Of a stretch of DNA of 64,000 nucleotides, positions 35,749 through 46,614 are shown piece after piece. The number at the start of each line of letters is the position of its first letter. The first letter of the stretch is position 1. The notes beneath the pieces were generated by a model. The model was not told where the DNA came from. It did not search any database and saw only the letters and a program-made list of their open reading frames with translations. The translations under genes were made by a program, and so were the position numbers. The DNA is from Schistosoma haematobium (taxonomy: Eukaryota > Platyhelminthes > Trematoda > Strigeidida > Schistosomatidae). Where the stretch lies: contig NC_067197.1 in NCBI RefSeq assembly GCF_000699445.3, positions 21,869,809 to 21,933,808 on the forward strand. Direction: 5' to 3'.

Positions 35749-38700
35749 AAGGATCTTTCAAAAAAGAAAATCCCCAGAATATTTTATACTTATGAATAAT
35801 ATTAGAACATTTCCATCTTTTCTATAACATTTTTTAGTCCAATCAATATAATGGGACAGCACAAATGCATACATGCACGTCACTAGATAAACAAAGTTGT
35901 ATATTCATGCAGTAAAATGGTGTGGAGATGATCTGAACATCTGTGGTCTAAATGATTATATACGTGTATATACAGACAAAGTTACAGGTTAATAGAAATA
36001 TTAACTTCGTGTTTTGTTACCTACTGCCTAATCGAATATATGATTGGGTAAAGGATAATCTGTGTTACGATTCCTTTAGCACAAATCAAAAGCGGAGTGA
36101 AAGATTAGGTAGGCAGGCATAGATTCATTAATACGGATTTCTAACCATTTAACCAGTGCCTTCCTATTATATCAAGGTCACAAAGTGACTAACCTGAAGA
36201 ACTAGGATTTCACCCAACAAGACAAATGAAAATGTGATTGGTTTTCCTCACATATGTCTCAATGCTATAAAAATATACTGGGAATACATTTGGTGTTGTT
36301 TATTTGAATCTTCCCATTGATGTTTAGGACTGCTAGCCACCAACCATATTTGCTTATTATACTGAAAATAGTTGATTTTCAACAAACGAGAATAAAAGAC
36401 GTTTGATTCTGGTTTCTATATAAGGAAATCCTTTTTTAAATGACAATACATGTAAAAGGATATGAAATTAAAGTGATCAGAAAGTTCAATAGATTCTATA
36501 GTTCATTCGCTTACACCCAGGAAACTCGAAGGAAGCATAAGTCGAAAGAGATAAGTGGTGGAAGACCTGATATTGTTCAGTGTATACAATATAAAAGATG
36601 AGATAGAATAGTTAAACAATGGACCAAACTGTGAGAAAAATGACTTTGTATTATTTCGTAATACACCAAGGCATATTAATCTCGTCTCTAATTTAAGTTT
36701 CGTGGATACTTATTTCAATTAGAAATATCCATGTTTATTAAAAACCCCATATTTTTCAGTTATCCTTATCTACATGTAGAAGGATTATAGTTTACATACA
36801 ATAAAAAATAGATTGAACTGTGATCCTTATGAGTTTCGCAATTCAGTGCATTTGAATGCATAAATTCAATGTCGAGGCATAGTTGAGCGTTATTTGAGTT
36901 TTCAGTAGGACCATATTTCTAGATAGTCAAATAACGGTTGCCGACATTTACAGCTTTTTTAGAAATATAAACGATTTCCATCCAGTACGCACTTCCAATA
37001 TAGACATCATTGATGTGCGAGAAAAGTCTAACTCGTGAAAACTTAAAGAAAACTGTGTCTGTGTTCACTTTCGATAGCAAGCCGCTAGTAGTAGTCTTCT
37101 ACCTCAGTTGTGACGTTGGTGCTGATGTTAGCCTCAAAGACTATACCAGCCTTGTTGAAGCGAATACCACATGGGCTTACTTCAATTTGCAACATCTTTG
37201 AAAACGTCATAACATCACCCTGGTCACTCAAATTTTGGTGCAAGCAGTTTTTACAAATTCTAGAGTTAACAACGGTCAATAAATCTCAATGTTGAACAAA
37301 TGTTATTCAGGCGCCAGCATCATGGGAATAATGTTGTGGCATATGGATATATATTTGAGCGTGGCGTAGGTATTTTGGAACATTGGACTTAATGACTTTA
37401 GTGAATTCTAGAGAAAAGCATTGGTGTTTTAGTTTTGAGGTTTGATTCCATTTCTCAATGGGTTTTCCAATAAACTAAGTGGAAACGTATATAGGTTTAT
37501 CTGATCTACTACTCAACAGATATGGAACAAGTCAAAGTGAAGGGAATTCATTGAGATTTAGTCGGTAGTTATTAATGTCAAGTGTCACCAAAAAGTACTA
37601 TACTTATTCGTTTGACAATAAATTGGTTAAATCTTTAGTGATTAATTTGACTTGGCATCAATAGATGGATTTACTGGCCTTTGACATGTAGATTTAAACA
37701 GGGTTACTGTTAAACATTCTGTTAGCGTGACTATCATCAACAACAAGTCCATGTGGTTGGCTATGAAAACTGTCGATACTACGGGAACGCCAAGCTGAAT
37801 TGGGTAGAGTTCAAAAATATGTCATTGGTTAATAGTACAACCTATGAACCACTTTTCTTTAGAGCACGTGCTGGAGATGTTGTTTAGAAGAGCGACGAAA
37901 GCTTTACAATCAAACCATTCAGGTTAGAGATCACAACACCCCGAATATCTTCATCTCTAGCTATGTTTTCTCCATTATCTTATTAAAAAACAAAATCTTC
38001 CAGATGAGGTTTTATATATCGGTGGTCAGAAAAGTGAAGGGAAACGTATGAAAATGGTGCTAATAAATTAATTTTATATTCTTTTCTAAAAGGCCTAACT
38101 TCTCGTTCATATATACCTTTATTTTGTCCAGTTATATTTAGATATCTTTTTTCTTATTATACTATTGGGATGTAGAAACGTGAAACTGATGTACTATTTT
38201 GTGGAGCCTTAACTTATTCTCCTCGTGGCCATAATTTTAAGTTTTCATCGAGTTCCACACAAACATTCAAAAGCATAAACTAAGACAAAAAAACACATCT
38301 CCAGTAATTACGCTTGTTTTGTAAAATAAGGCATAGAGTTATGGAAAATCATGGATATCTCTAAGTGGTTATTCTACCATTAAACAAATACATGACAGTA
38401 CACAGAATCCTCATTATGAGGAGCAATTTTAAAAGCCACATATTTTTGTTAAGTCTTATCCTTAATTGTGAGATTTTAATGCAGGAATGGAATCTTAACA
38501 GAACACTGTGAAGCAAATATTACAAAATGAATAACATTTAAAACAACCTTCCTCTAGGCTCTACAGTTATCAATCCAAAAACGATGTATCGCAATTACCA
38601 TTATATTTTAACTTTAGAATTTTTTTCGAAACTAGCTAGGTTTTGGAAAAGACCAAACACCATTTGGCAGTTAGCTATGGATTTCGTAAATAAGAACGAC

Positions 38701-39557
38701 GAATTTACGTTGAATATATAATTTACTTCCCCTAAATGTACTTTTCGGTTTAATTATCTTGTTTGGTGTTATTCTTGAACATTTGGACAGTCTTCACAAG
38801 ATGTAAAAGGTAACTGACTCTGTAGGAGCAAATATAATTTAAATAAACACTGATTAGGAAGCATATAGGATTTTTCCGCGAATGGAATCATAGTGTATCT
38901 GCTTGTGAAGTTCATTTAATATGTCAGAACTGTGTGTCTGTTTGGTCTTGTCAACAAAATTTGTTTAAAAGTATGTACATCTCAAGATTCAACATCATAT
39001 CCTTTAGAGACTGTCAAGAACATTACAATTGACAGTATTAGTATTTGGACCAATCCAATACAGGAAGGACTAAGTTATGTAAAGAGAGTGAGTACAGGAT
39101 AGTAAGTTAAAAATTTAATTACAAACTCAGCATTCTAATGAATCAATTGAAAAAGTAGATATGTATTTCTGGTAAGTAGTATTCGGTCCGTACTGAAGAT
39201 TAACGAGTTATAGGAACTATCAACAAGAATACAATCTGTGTACACATTCATTATTTGTCACGAAATCTATAACCAACCAACTCACTACTATATATTTCAA
39301 CAGACATTTTAAGGATTATCATTGGCAACCGGAAAAATACTAGAGAGAATGAAATGTTATGAGGCGGCCTAAACAAGGTAGCTTTTCGAGGTCAATCTTT
39401 TTACCAATGAAGCAAGAAAAGTGAATGGTCTATTACTTAAAATAACTATTGCGTAATTTGTATAACTTCCTATTTACTGTGGGATTACTGTACGAGGTAC
39501 TATGACCCAACTGGATCTTCCTTCTACTCAAAGAAGTGTGAAATGAAATCATACATG
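35749..39557. other. Intergenic region between KLHL and MRPL51
   Basis: About 3.8 kb. An Sm-alpha-like fragment may lie near 36290-36350 (GTGTTGTTTATTTG..AGGACTGCTAGCCACC). At 37000-37300 both strands hold ~60-codon frames of higher complexity than the surroundings, but I could not tie them to a family. The promoter of the KLHL gene should lie in its right... flank just above 35748; no motif stands out. Confidence 0.45.
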
Positions 39558-39576
39558 ATTTATTTATTTATTTATT
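39558..39576 (-). terminator. Poly(A) signal candidates of MRPL51
   Basis: A (TTTA)n run on the plus strand reads as overlapping AATAAA hexamers on the minus strand, about 65-80 nt past the MRPL51 stop codon. This is a plausible cleavage and polyadenylation signal, inferred from position and sequence only. Confidence 0.5.
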
Positions 39577-39640
39577 TAATGCATATATACAAGTATACAG
39601 CAGAAAAAACAAAACATTGTCGAATCAGTGACAAAACAAC

Positions 39641-39882
39641 TTAGGGCGAATCACGATAACGTTCAAATTTGATATTTTTACGCTTGTTCACTTTCTTGAA
39701 CAAGTATCTTTGCAATTTATACTCAGCTATCAATTTAGATGGTTCGAACTCTTCCATCCATGCAACGATAGCTGGATTGTTAAGTCGCGAGCATACACGT
39801 TGATATTCATTTCGTGCACCTAATACCCATGGAGGTCCAGTATAAAAATCACGTGGTTTTATTTTTCCATCACCTAGAATAT
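39641..39882 (-). CDS. MRPL51: MRPL51 exon 2
   Basis: The exon encodes the last 80 residues, from the split Asp through LGDGKIKPRDF to ERYRDSP and a TAA at 39643-39641. No reading frame of 60 codons or more covers this exon, so ORF length alone misses it. Phase, acceptor and family similarity identify it. Confidence 0.85.
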
Positions 39883-41726
39883 CTAAAATATGAGGAAAAT
39901 AAACCTACTAGTAACAATGCCATTTAATAAATACGAAAACTAGTATAATCATTTGGAAATACATACGAAGTATTTGATAAGACTGAGTAAAACGTACCAG
40001 TAATTTTACAGTTTATTGTGATGCAGTGGAGTAATAATTACAAGACGTTAAGTCTTGTAAACAGTAGACTGCAGTTTTAAACTCTACTCCGGTTCGGATA
40101 GCTAGCTAATATCATTAATTCCCATGCCCAAAAGGTTGACGTCTGAAGTCTAGTACATAATTACGTACTTGGTAATTGAGTTACTACTTTAGTTAATCAA
40201 AATTGTTACATGTGTCGGCTTGTTAATAATGAACTTTTAAAACAAAGCGAAATCACAAAAATGATAGCAGAAATACGAACCACATTGTTGAACATTCAGA
40301 AATTAGGCTTATACATCAGTGAGTAACGGAATGGAGCCTAAGTTCATTTGTTGAGATATTAGTAAATGGAGTAAAGTAGATGATAGGGTCCAGGAATCTG
40401 TATGCGAAAGAGGTTGTGTTACGTATGCATAGTCACTGTTCATTCTGTGTGATTCTGGGTAAAGCAGGATTAATCTGTTAAAAAGTTAAGTGTTGTCATA
40501 CCAAAACATGTCATCGGTCACTGATTGCTTATTCTAGTCGTTTATAGAAATGAAGAATTCTCGATCATGGTTCTCTGGTTGAGGACTAGGATATAGTTTT
40601 AAAAAATAAACATCAAAATGATGCAGATATATTCATGCTTTCATTTCCAAATACTGAATATCCTATTAGCCTTAATAATTATTGAGCTCTCAATGTAAGA
40701 CTCCAGATCTTCTGAAGTGTTATGAAGTTTGACGATTTTGATGAGTCAGTGTGCAGCTTTGATATAACTGTTTGCCTGTGTCAATCCCTCACAATTAAAT
40801 ACATGTACACATTTATACAAGAATAACTGTTCACAAAACATTCGTTAAACGACGTGGATGTTAATATTTCTGTAAAGATTATACACACCACAAAACTAAA
40901 AAACGACTGAACGTCACTAGGCGACAAGAAATAACATGATCCTGGGACTTTTTAACGTTTCACCTTAAAAGCATCATAAAATAAGCACAAAACCGTAAGG
41001 CTCTGTTAAAGCCTGATCAAAATAAACTTTTTGCGTCTAAATCCAGTATTCAAAATTCGTCGACACCAAACAAGTTATGATCGATGAGACCATTTTCTGG
41101 TATCGCAAGCGAGTATCTCATACTATTGAATCCATAAATTGTAAACTTTTGGTTTAATACCTTCGTCTTCTTGAAAATTTCATTACCTTGAAGATATTTT
41201 CAATTTCCATAAAACTAGGTTATACAGATCTGTGTGACAACAGTGACGAATCAGAGTGAAGTTTGTTTTGTTATGAAAATACAAAGAAAATGGTGAGTAG
41301 ATGCAACAATCTACGTTATATGTAGGAAAAAATGGTAAACATACCAATGTAGTCATTTTGGCCAAAATGTGCTCGATGTGGGGACCAAAAGTCTCGTGGT
41401 TTATGCTCAGGTAGAACAACTTGTTTGTCAGTAAAATTTAATCTTGGAAGCAGGCCACCATCATACATACGTGGATTATATTGTATATTGAGTGGTTTTG
41501 GTTGTACATACGCCTCTGAAGAACTCCCACTGGTCTTACCTGCAATCCGATGATTAGGCACACGTATTAAACTCCTCACTCCTGTTTCAGCCTCGCAATA
41601 AGTAGTAGAACATCCTGGTTTTTGATCAAGATTCACACCAAGTTTGTTCCAATGCTTTTGGTTGTTTGATGGATATTTTGAAGAAGTGCTTAGAGATATT
41701 GAGAATAAGTTGTCGCATTTTCTCAC
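39641..41726 (-). CDS. MRPL51: Mitochondrial ribosomal protein mL51 (two exons)
   Basis: This is a large-subunit protein of the mitochondrial ribosome. Exon 1 is 41726-41345 (donor ACATTG|GTATGT) and exon 2 is 39882-39641 (acceptor TATTTTAG|ATATTC). One base is carried over the junction, giving 207 aa. The core runs from FWSPHRAHFGQNDYIDILG through IKPRDFYTGPPWVLGARNEY, then QRVCSRL and a basic tail with LQRYLFKKVNKRKNIKFERY. It follows the animal mL51 layout: a W..KRA.FG..DNIGILG-like segment, then GP.W..G..GNE.QR. The animal protein is about 130 aa, so the ~100-residue N-terminal part is longer than usual; its start should act as the mitochondrial targeting sequence. The ATG is preceded in frame by TGA and TAG. 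The gene lies between KLHL and gene 3, same strand. Confidence 0.85.
39883..41344 (-). other. MRPL51 intron
   Basis: 1.46 kb, AT-rich. I see nothing specific in it. Confidence 0.7.
41345..41726 (-). CDS. MRPL51: MRPL51 exon 1
   Basis: The exon encodes 127 codons plus one base. It begins MRKCDNLFSISLSTSS, which is basic and Ser-rich with few acidic residues, as in a mitochondrial presequence. It ends inside the conserved FGQNDYI motif at the GTATGT donor. Confidence 0.82.
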
Positions 41727-41959
41727 GCAACTTAGAAAACTATCACAACGCGGGAAGCTGTTTGACCAACAAAGGTGAAGTTTTGGAGATATCTGAAACT
41801 AAAAGGATAATAATTTAATATTATGTCTAGAATCCAAAGATTACCTGATAAGATGTCAAAATTTAAAATTGATTGAAATATCCCTATAGTCTGAATAGTT
41901 GCTTGAAAAGTACGTCATCGTATAAGTGACTTGTACGATGGGGTGAAGTTTAATCCATT

Positions 41960-42160
41960 CGTATTGCACAAGACAGTGGGCATCTGAACTCAGTAGCTAT
42001 GTGATTAATGCGATGGCATTTGAGGCGAACGGTGTTGGGTTCGAGTCCCGGAGTGAAGATCAACTCTGATAGCAGGTTTTTACGGCTGGCGAGTCCCCAG
42101 TAGGACGAAAAGCGCCTCCTAGGTTCCATTGTTAGCCACTATTCGTCTCTATTTATAACA
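41960..42160 (+). mobile_element. Sm-alpha-type SINE with tRNA-like head
   Basis: The tRNA-like head (ACTCAGTAGCTATGTGATTA, GGGTTCGAGTCC) is followed by a hammerhead region: CTGGCGA (42086-42092, one core change), GTCC/GGAC and GAAA (42107-42110). The tail is TTAGCCACTATTCGTC. It lies just upstream of MRPL51. Confidence 0.7.
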
Positions 42161-42533
42161 AACGACAGTTTTAAGTTAAATCTAAAGCTTCTTAAAAGAC
42201 AGAAGTTTGCTGCTCATATATATATAGACAGCTTCGAAGATCCTAACAATCTCAATATAAATTGTCTGCTTTACATGGTAACTACGTAGTACACAATGTC
42301 AATTTTTTTTATAATACGTAATGTTAGCGGCTACTACTGATCAAATAAGATAACCGACTACCTTCTTCATTTTTCTGATATCTATAAGTAGCTATTATAA
42401 TGATGAACCAAGTCTACTTCTAGAAATATTATCCTCCACAATAATTGTTCACTTACTAAGTAAATACAAACTTGCACAGATGGGACATTTTACTTATAAT
42501 AAATATCAGAATGGGTTTTGTGGAGAGTTTTAG

Positions 42534-42780
42534 AAATTTCACAGGTTGAAATCATGAGTCAGTTGAAGCTAGACCACCATTGAAAACCTGGAAGCACTGG
42601 ACGGCCGTTTCGTCCTGGCATGGGACTCCTCAGCAGTGCGCATCCACGATCCCGCACCACGCGGGGCTCGAACCCAGGACCTACTGAGTCCCATACCAGG
42701 ACGAAACGGCCGTCCAGTGCTTCCAGGTTTTCAATGGTGGTCTAGCTTCAACTGGCTCATGATTTCAACCTGTGAAATTT
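42534..42780 (+). repeat. SINE palindrome with 95-bp arms
   Basis: The arms are 42534-42628 and 42686-42780, with two mismatches by eye and a 57-bp spacer. The left arm plus spacer is a minus-strand hammerhead SINE with its tRNA-like B box (GGTTCGAGCC region, 42660-42676). The right arm is a truncated plus-strand copy. Confidence 0.85.
42594..42639 (-). ncRNA. Hammerhead ribozyme (type I), intact core
   Basis: Read on the minus strand: GCACTG, CTGAGGA (42633-42627), GTCC..GGAC, GAAA, CGGCC, GTC, then CAGTGC. All core positions and both stems are consistent. It lies partly in the left arm of the palindrome. Confidence 0.82.
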
Positions 42781-44131
42781 ATAATAAATAATTACTTAAT
42801 CCCTATACTAAACACTTTTTGGTAGCTAAGTTTAGTCTAATGGTTATTAAGAGGAACTTGAAAAAAAATTCGTCTTACCGGATTTCATGGTTCATTGTGA
42901 ACTCCAAACTTGGTGAGTAAATGAACCACTTTTGAAGTTTACTTTCCCCACGTAACAACACTTTTGGACGTTTATAAGTGATATTCGGAAATAATTCTAT
43001 ATCAGTTAATTTTTATGAGGCGATATTAAGGATATACTAGGATAATTAAAAATGAAGTGTAACCGACGTTATTGCAAAGTAATATTCATAAAAGCCGTAG
43101 AACATATTTACTCTATCATAAAAGCCCTGAAAACTTCACTAAGCCTGACTCTGTAATTCTCAGTGTCATATCAAACAGGTCATTATATAGTCAAGAGTTG
43201 AAATATAGTATTTGATCAGTAACATTAGCTATACATCATTACAATTACCTTATGCAGTAAACTAAACTATTCCAACTCCCGACCTTCTAGATCCTACATC
43301 TTAAGATTATTTATAAGGTGTTAGAGGCATCAGAAGTTAGTGACAACAATTCGGAGTTAATGAATTCTCTGGAAAAAATTAACAGAAACAAAAAAACAAC
43401 TGGTGGATCACATATCCTAAAAAATAACTTACCACAATTCTAATGGAAAACTGCAACCTGTAATTTTAACCACACTGGGAGTAAAGATACGTTTGATCTC
43501 TATGGTAGTTGGGGAAGTGAGAAACGAAGAAATCTAACATGAGATGATTAGGACGACTTTATCTGGCTAGAGTATTTTTTTATCAAGGTTCTTTCATACA
43601 GGGTGGGATTGTTAACCTTATACCCAAACCTCCTCCCTTAGACGGGTTTAGGACTGGCAGCAACCCAAGAAAAGCCCCAGGCGGGATTCAACCTTTAGTG
43701 ATTATTAGCAATTCGCCACCCAGTAATGAAAAACTATTCTGTGTGTTCAGAAACCACCCCCGACAGGAAAAACTACATTTAATACTATTTGTAGTACTTT
43801 TTCCAGCCTATTGGTTGTGTATTATGCATATTTTGTAGAAAAAAAGTACAATGTGCTTAGAAGCAGTTAACATAATTTGAGTGCAATCAAAACAAACAAA
43901 ATTTTTCATCATTGGTTTTCTGTGGATATCGCTGCCTGTACTACCACTCAGCAACAAAAATGCATTCAACAAAAACTAGAAACTAGTAAAAAAACGTTTA
44001 TCTATTGTTGAAATATAAAAACGTTTGACAAGAGATCAAATTTTGTACACAGATCAAAAGTTAATACTGTCATCCTGTATGATGTTATCATGATTGTAAA
44101 AGTTACCCAGTTTAAAGTAACAAAATTAATA
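42781..44131. other. Intergenic DNA downstream of gene 3
   Basis: Mostly AT-rich. A GC-richer patch near 43600-43770 (CCCAAACCTCCTCCC, GAAAAGCCCCAGGC) looks like a piece of an unclassified repeat. Confidence 0.4.
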
Positions 44132-44951
44132 TTAGTGAGGTCTTGGTGTGTACTGTCCAGTTGTTCGTGTTAAACACCCTGGTGATGTGTATTGCGAATA
44201 CGTTTCAGGAGCCATACGATTTGAAGATACGGTTTCAACAGAGCTAGGAGGGAACTGATTGTATTGACCAGAAACATATTGTTGTGGTGGGATAGGTGAA
44301 GGAAATGAAGAATGGTGTCCAGATGTAACGCGGTAAACGTCAGTCGAAATAGTAGATTGTTGACGTCGATCGATACTAGGTGAACGGGTAGCTGTATTAG
44401 TATTGGAATTGTATGGTCTACTGCCGGTGTGATGGCAACTACGTCCTTCTTCATTTGATGGAAAAGATGGTATTTGTGGCAATGTATCTACATATCCTTG
44501 ATTCGGATCACCAGCAGATGGTGATATACATGGATTAGACTGGACAGAATAAGGAGTAATCTCAGATTTTATAGCCGTTAATGGAAGAGGACTTTGTTTT
44601 GCAACTGTATTCAGAACTGAAGATGTAGTGCGATCCTGGTTATTATCACTTTTCTCAGCTGGAGGAACTGATGGCACATTCCCTGTGGCGAGTGCGTTGT
44701 TTGTTTGACTTTTTGTAGTCATAGCACGCAATTCAGCTTGTAAATGTCGGATAGCCTCAACTAGGGTTTGGGCTTCATGAGATACTTGATCCGGATCTGG
44801 GATACCATAGTTCAAACTAGCTGAAGTGAAGCATTCAGGAGGAAGTCCAGCCCATGCTTCCAAGTTGTTTAGATGGACTTCAACATCATTCAACTGAGAA
44901 AAGACATCTGCCAAATGACTTTGAAATCCATCAGCATCGTAGGAGAGTAAG
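44132..44951 (-). CDS. Gene 3 exon 3 (terminal exon)
   Basis: It encodes about 273 residues, from LLSYDADGFQSHLADVFSQL through NNLEAWAGLPPECF to the Ser/Pro/Gln-rich end and a TAA at 44134-44132. The open frame runs seamlessly back past the internal Met at 44914 to the acceptor at 44952, so that Met is not the start. Confidence 0.8.
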
Positions 44952-46580
44952 CTATAAAAATATAATGAAACTTGTCAAAATATTTTAAACAAAAATCACT
45001 TTCTTAAAAGTTGATATTAAGATTAAGAATGAATTTTCCGTAAAACAGAAATTAGGACAGAAGGGTAAAAACACCACGCAGATCATATGTATAAAAAAAT
45101 AAAACCGATCCAAGTAATTATCTTTATAGAAGACAACGTATATCCTAGCTTTCCTCATTAAGTTTACTAGCTAAATGACATCACTCCTGGGATTAATTAT
45201 TATAAAATATTTAGTAAAACCACAAGTCTAGACTCCCAACCATTGTGCTAAACCTTAAAATTCACTTTACTGAATTTAGCCCTAACAGCTGTATATTGTA
45301 GTTAACCCTTACATGGCAATTATGTAATTAACCATAATAGGAAACTATTTAGCCAGAATCGTACTATATCGAACTCTAGAGACTATAAAGTGGAAATTTG
45401 ATTAGGTATGCAAAAGAGGTGATGTATTTTGGTAAATGATAATGAAGCACCTACATTTATAGGTGATATTAAAGGATTTTTGAGGAATTTTTCATATGCT
45501 GTCATGAACTTGTCAAGATTTGTAGTGCGAAAAAGTCATACATCAATAATTTTCAAGTTACCAAGTCAATGTCCTTGTACACTTTTATAGTTTCTTTTCT
45601 TTTTTCGAACACAAGGAATTCGGTAGGATATTTACACTTACCGATGAATCTACTTATTGGCTTATTAAAATCGTCAAATAAACTTTTGCACAACATAGGA
45701 CATTCGATTCAAATAACTTCATCTGAAACTGTAACTTTCAACGTTCGATAACCACTTATTATGTGTACATATCTCAGTGTAAAATATTTGGTATAACGGA
45801 TTGTCGAAAATATTTTTTCTCTCTCATGTGTACTACAATGACACGTTAATATGACAACAAGACTAGTCACGTTATATCAGATCCAGGATTAACGACCCAC
45901 AATAGAGAGCCAAAGTATAGACTAGATAATACCTTATTCAACATCATTACAAGCAGTCAGTCTTAATGAGTCTGGAGTAAAAATCATGACAGGAAAGGAA
46001 ATCACATTTAACAATCAGTAGTATGTGCCTGTTTGTCCAAGTTCAGTGACCAATCGCCCCCAAACGCCCTGGTATGGCCGAGAGCGGGGTGGGTTCGCCC
46101 TCCCTCTCGAAATACTCTCACACGGCCGCGCGTATATAGCCTCTGCCAGGGAAGTCCTACTCACTGCCTTCTCGTGGCGGGGGTGTTGTTTACGAAAATG
46201 AGAGGACGAAAAGCGAATGTCCGGCGCTTTAACCGGATTCCAAATCAATGGTGCACATGGGCACCAGTATCCTGTGGGAACAAATGGCGTATGAACCAAT
46301 TTTCGGTCACCGGCTACCATGGGACTGCATCTCCTTACGATGCTCCACTGCCTTGTGGGTTAGACCTTTAGGTCAAAGGCTCGGGGTGTGGCCCCCTAAG
46401 ATAACCACCTGCTTCGGTTTGGGCACCCGGGCAGTATCACAGCCCACACACAAATTGATGAACTCTTTATGCCTATGGAAATTACCTTTCTCGCTTTGAA
46501 AAACAAACAATTGATTCAGATTATTATCATTACAATTATTGTCATTATTAATACTATTATTATTATTACTACTATTATTG

Positions 46581-46614
<34 letters not shown>

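Noticed and set aside
37010..37295. Possible gene fragment with ~60-codon frames on both strands
   Set aside because: There is no recognisable family, no convincing splice partner and stops on either side. It may be an old pseudogene, but I cannot show it.
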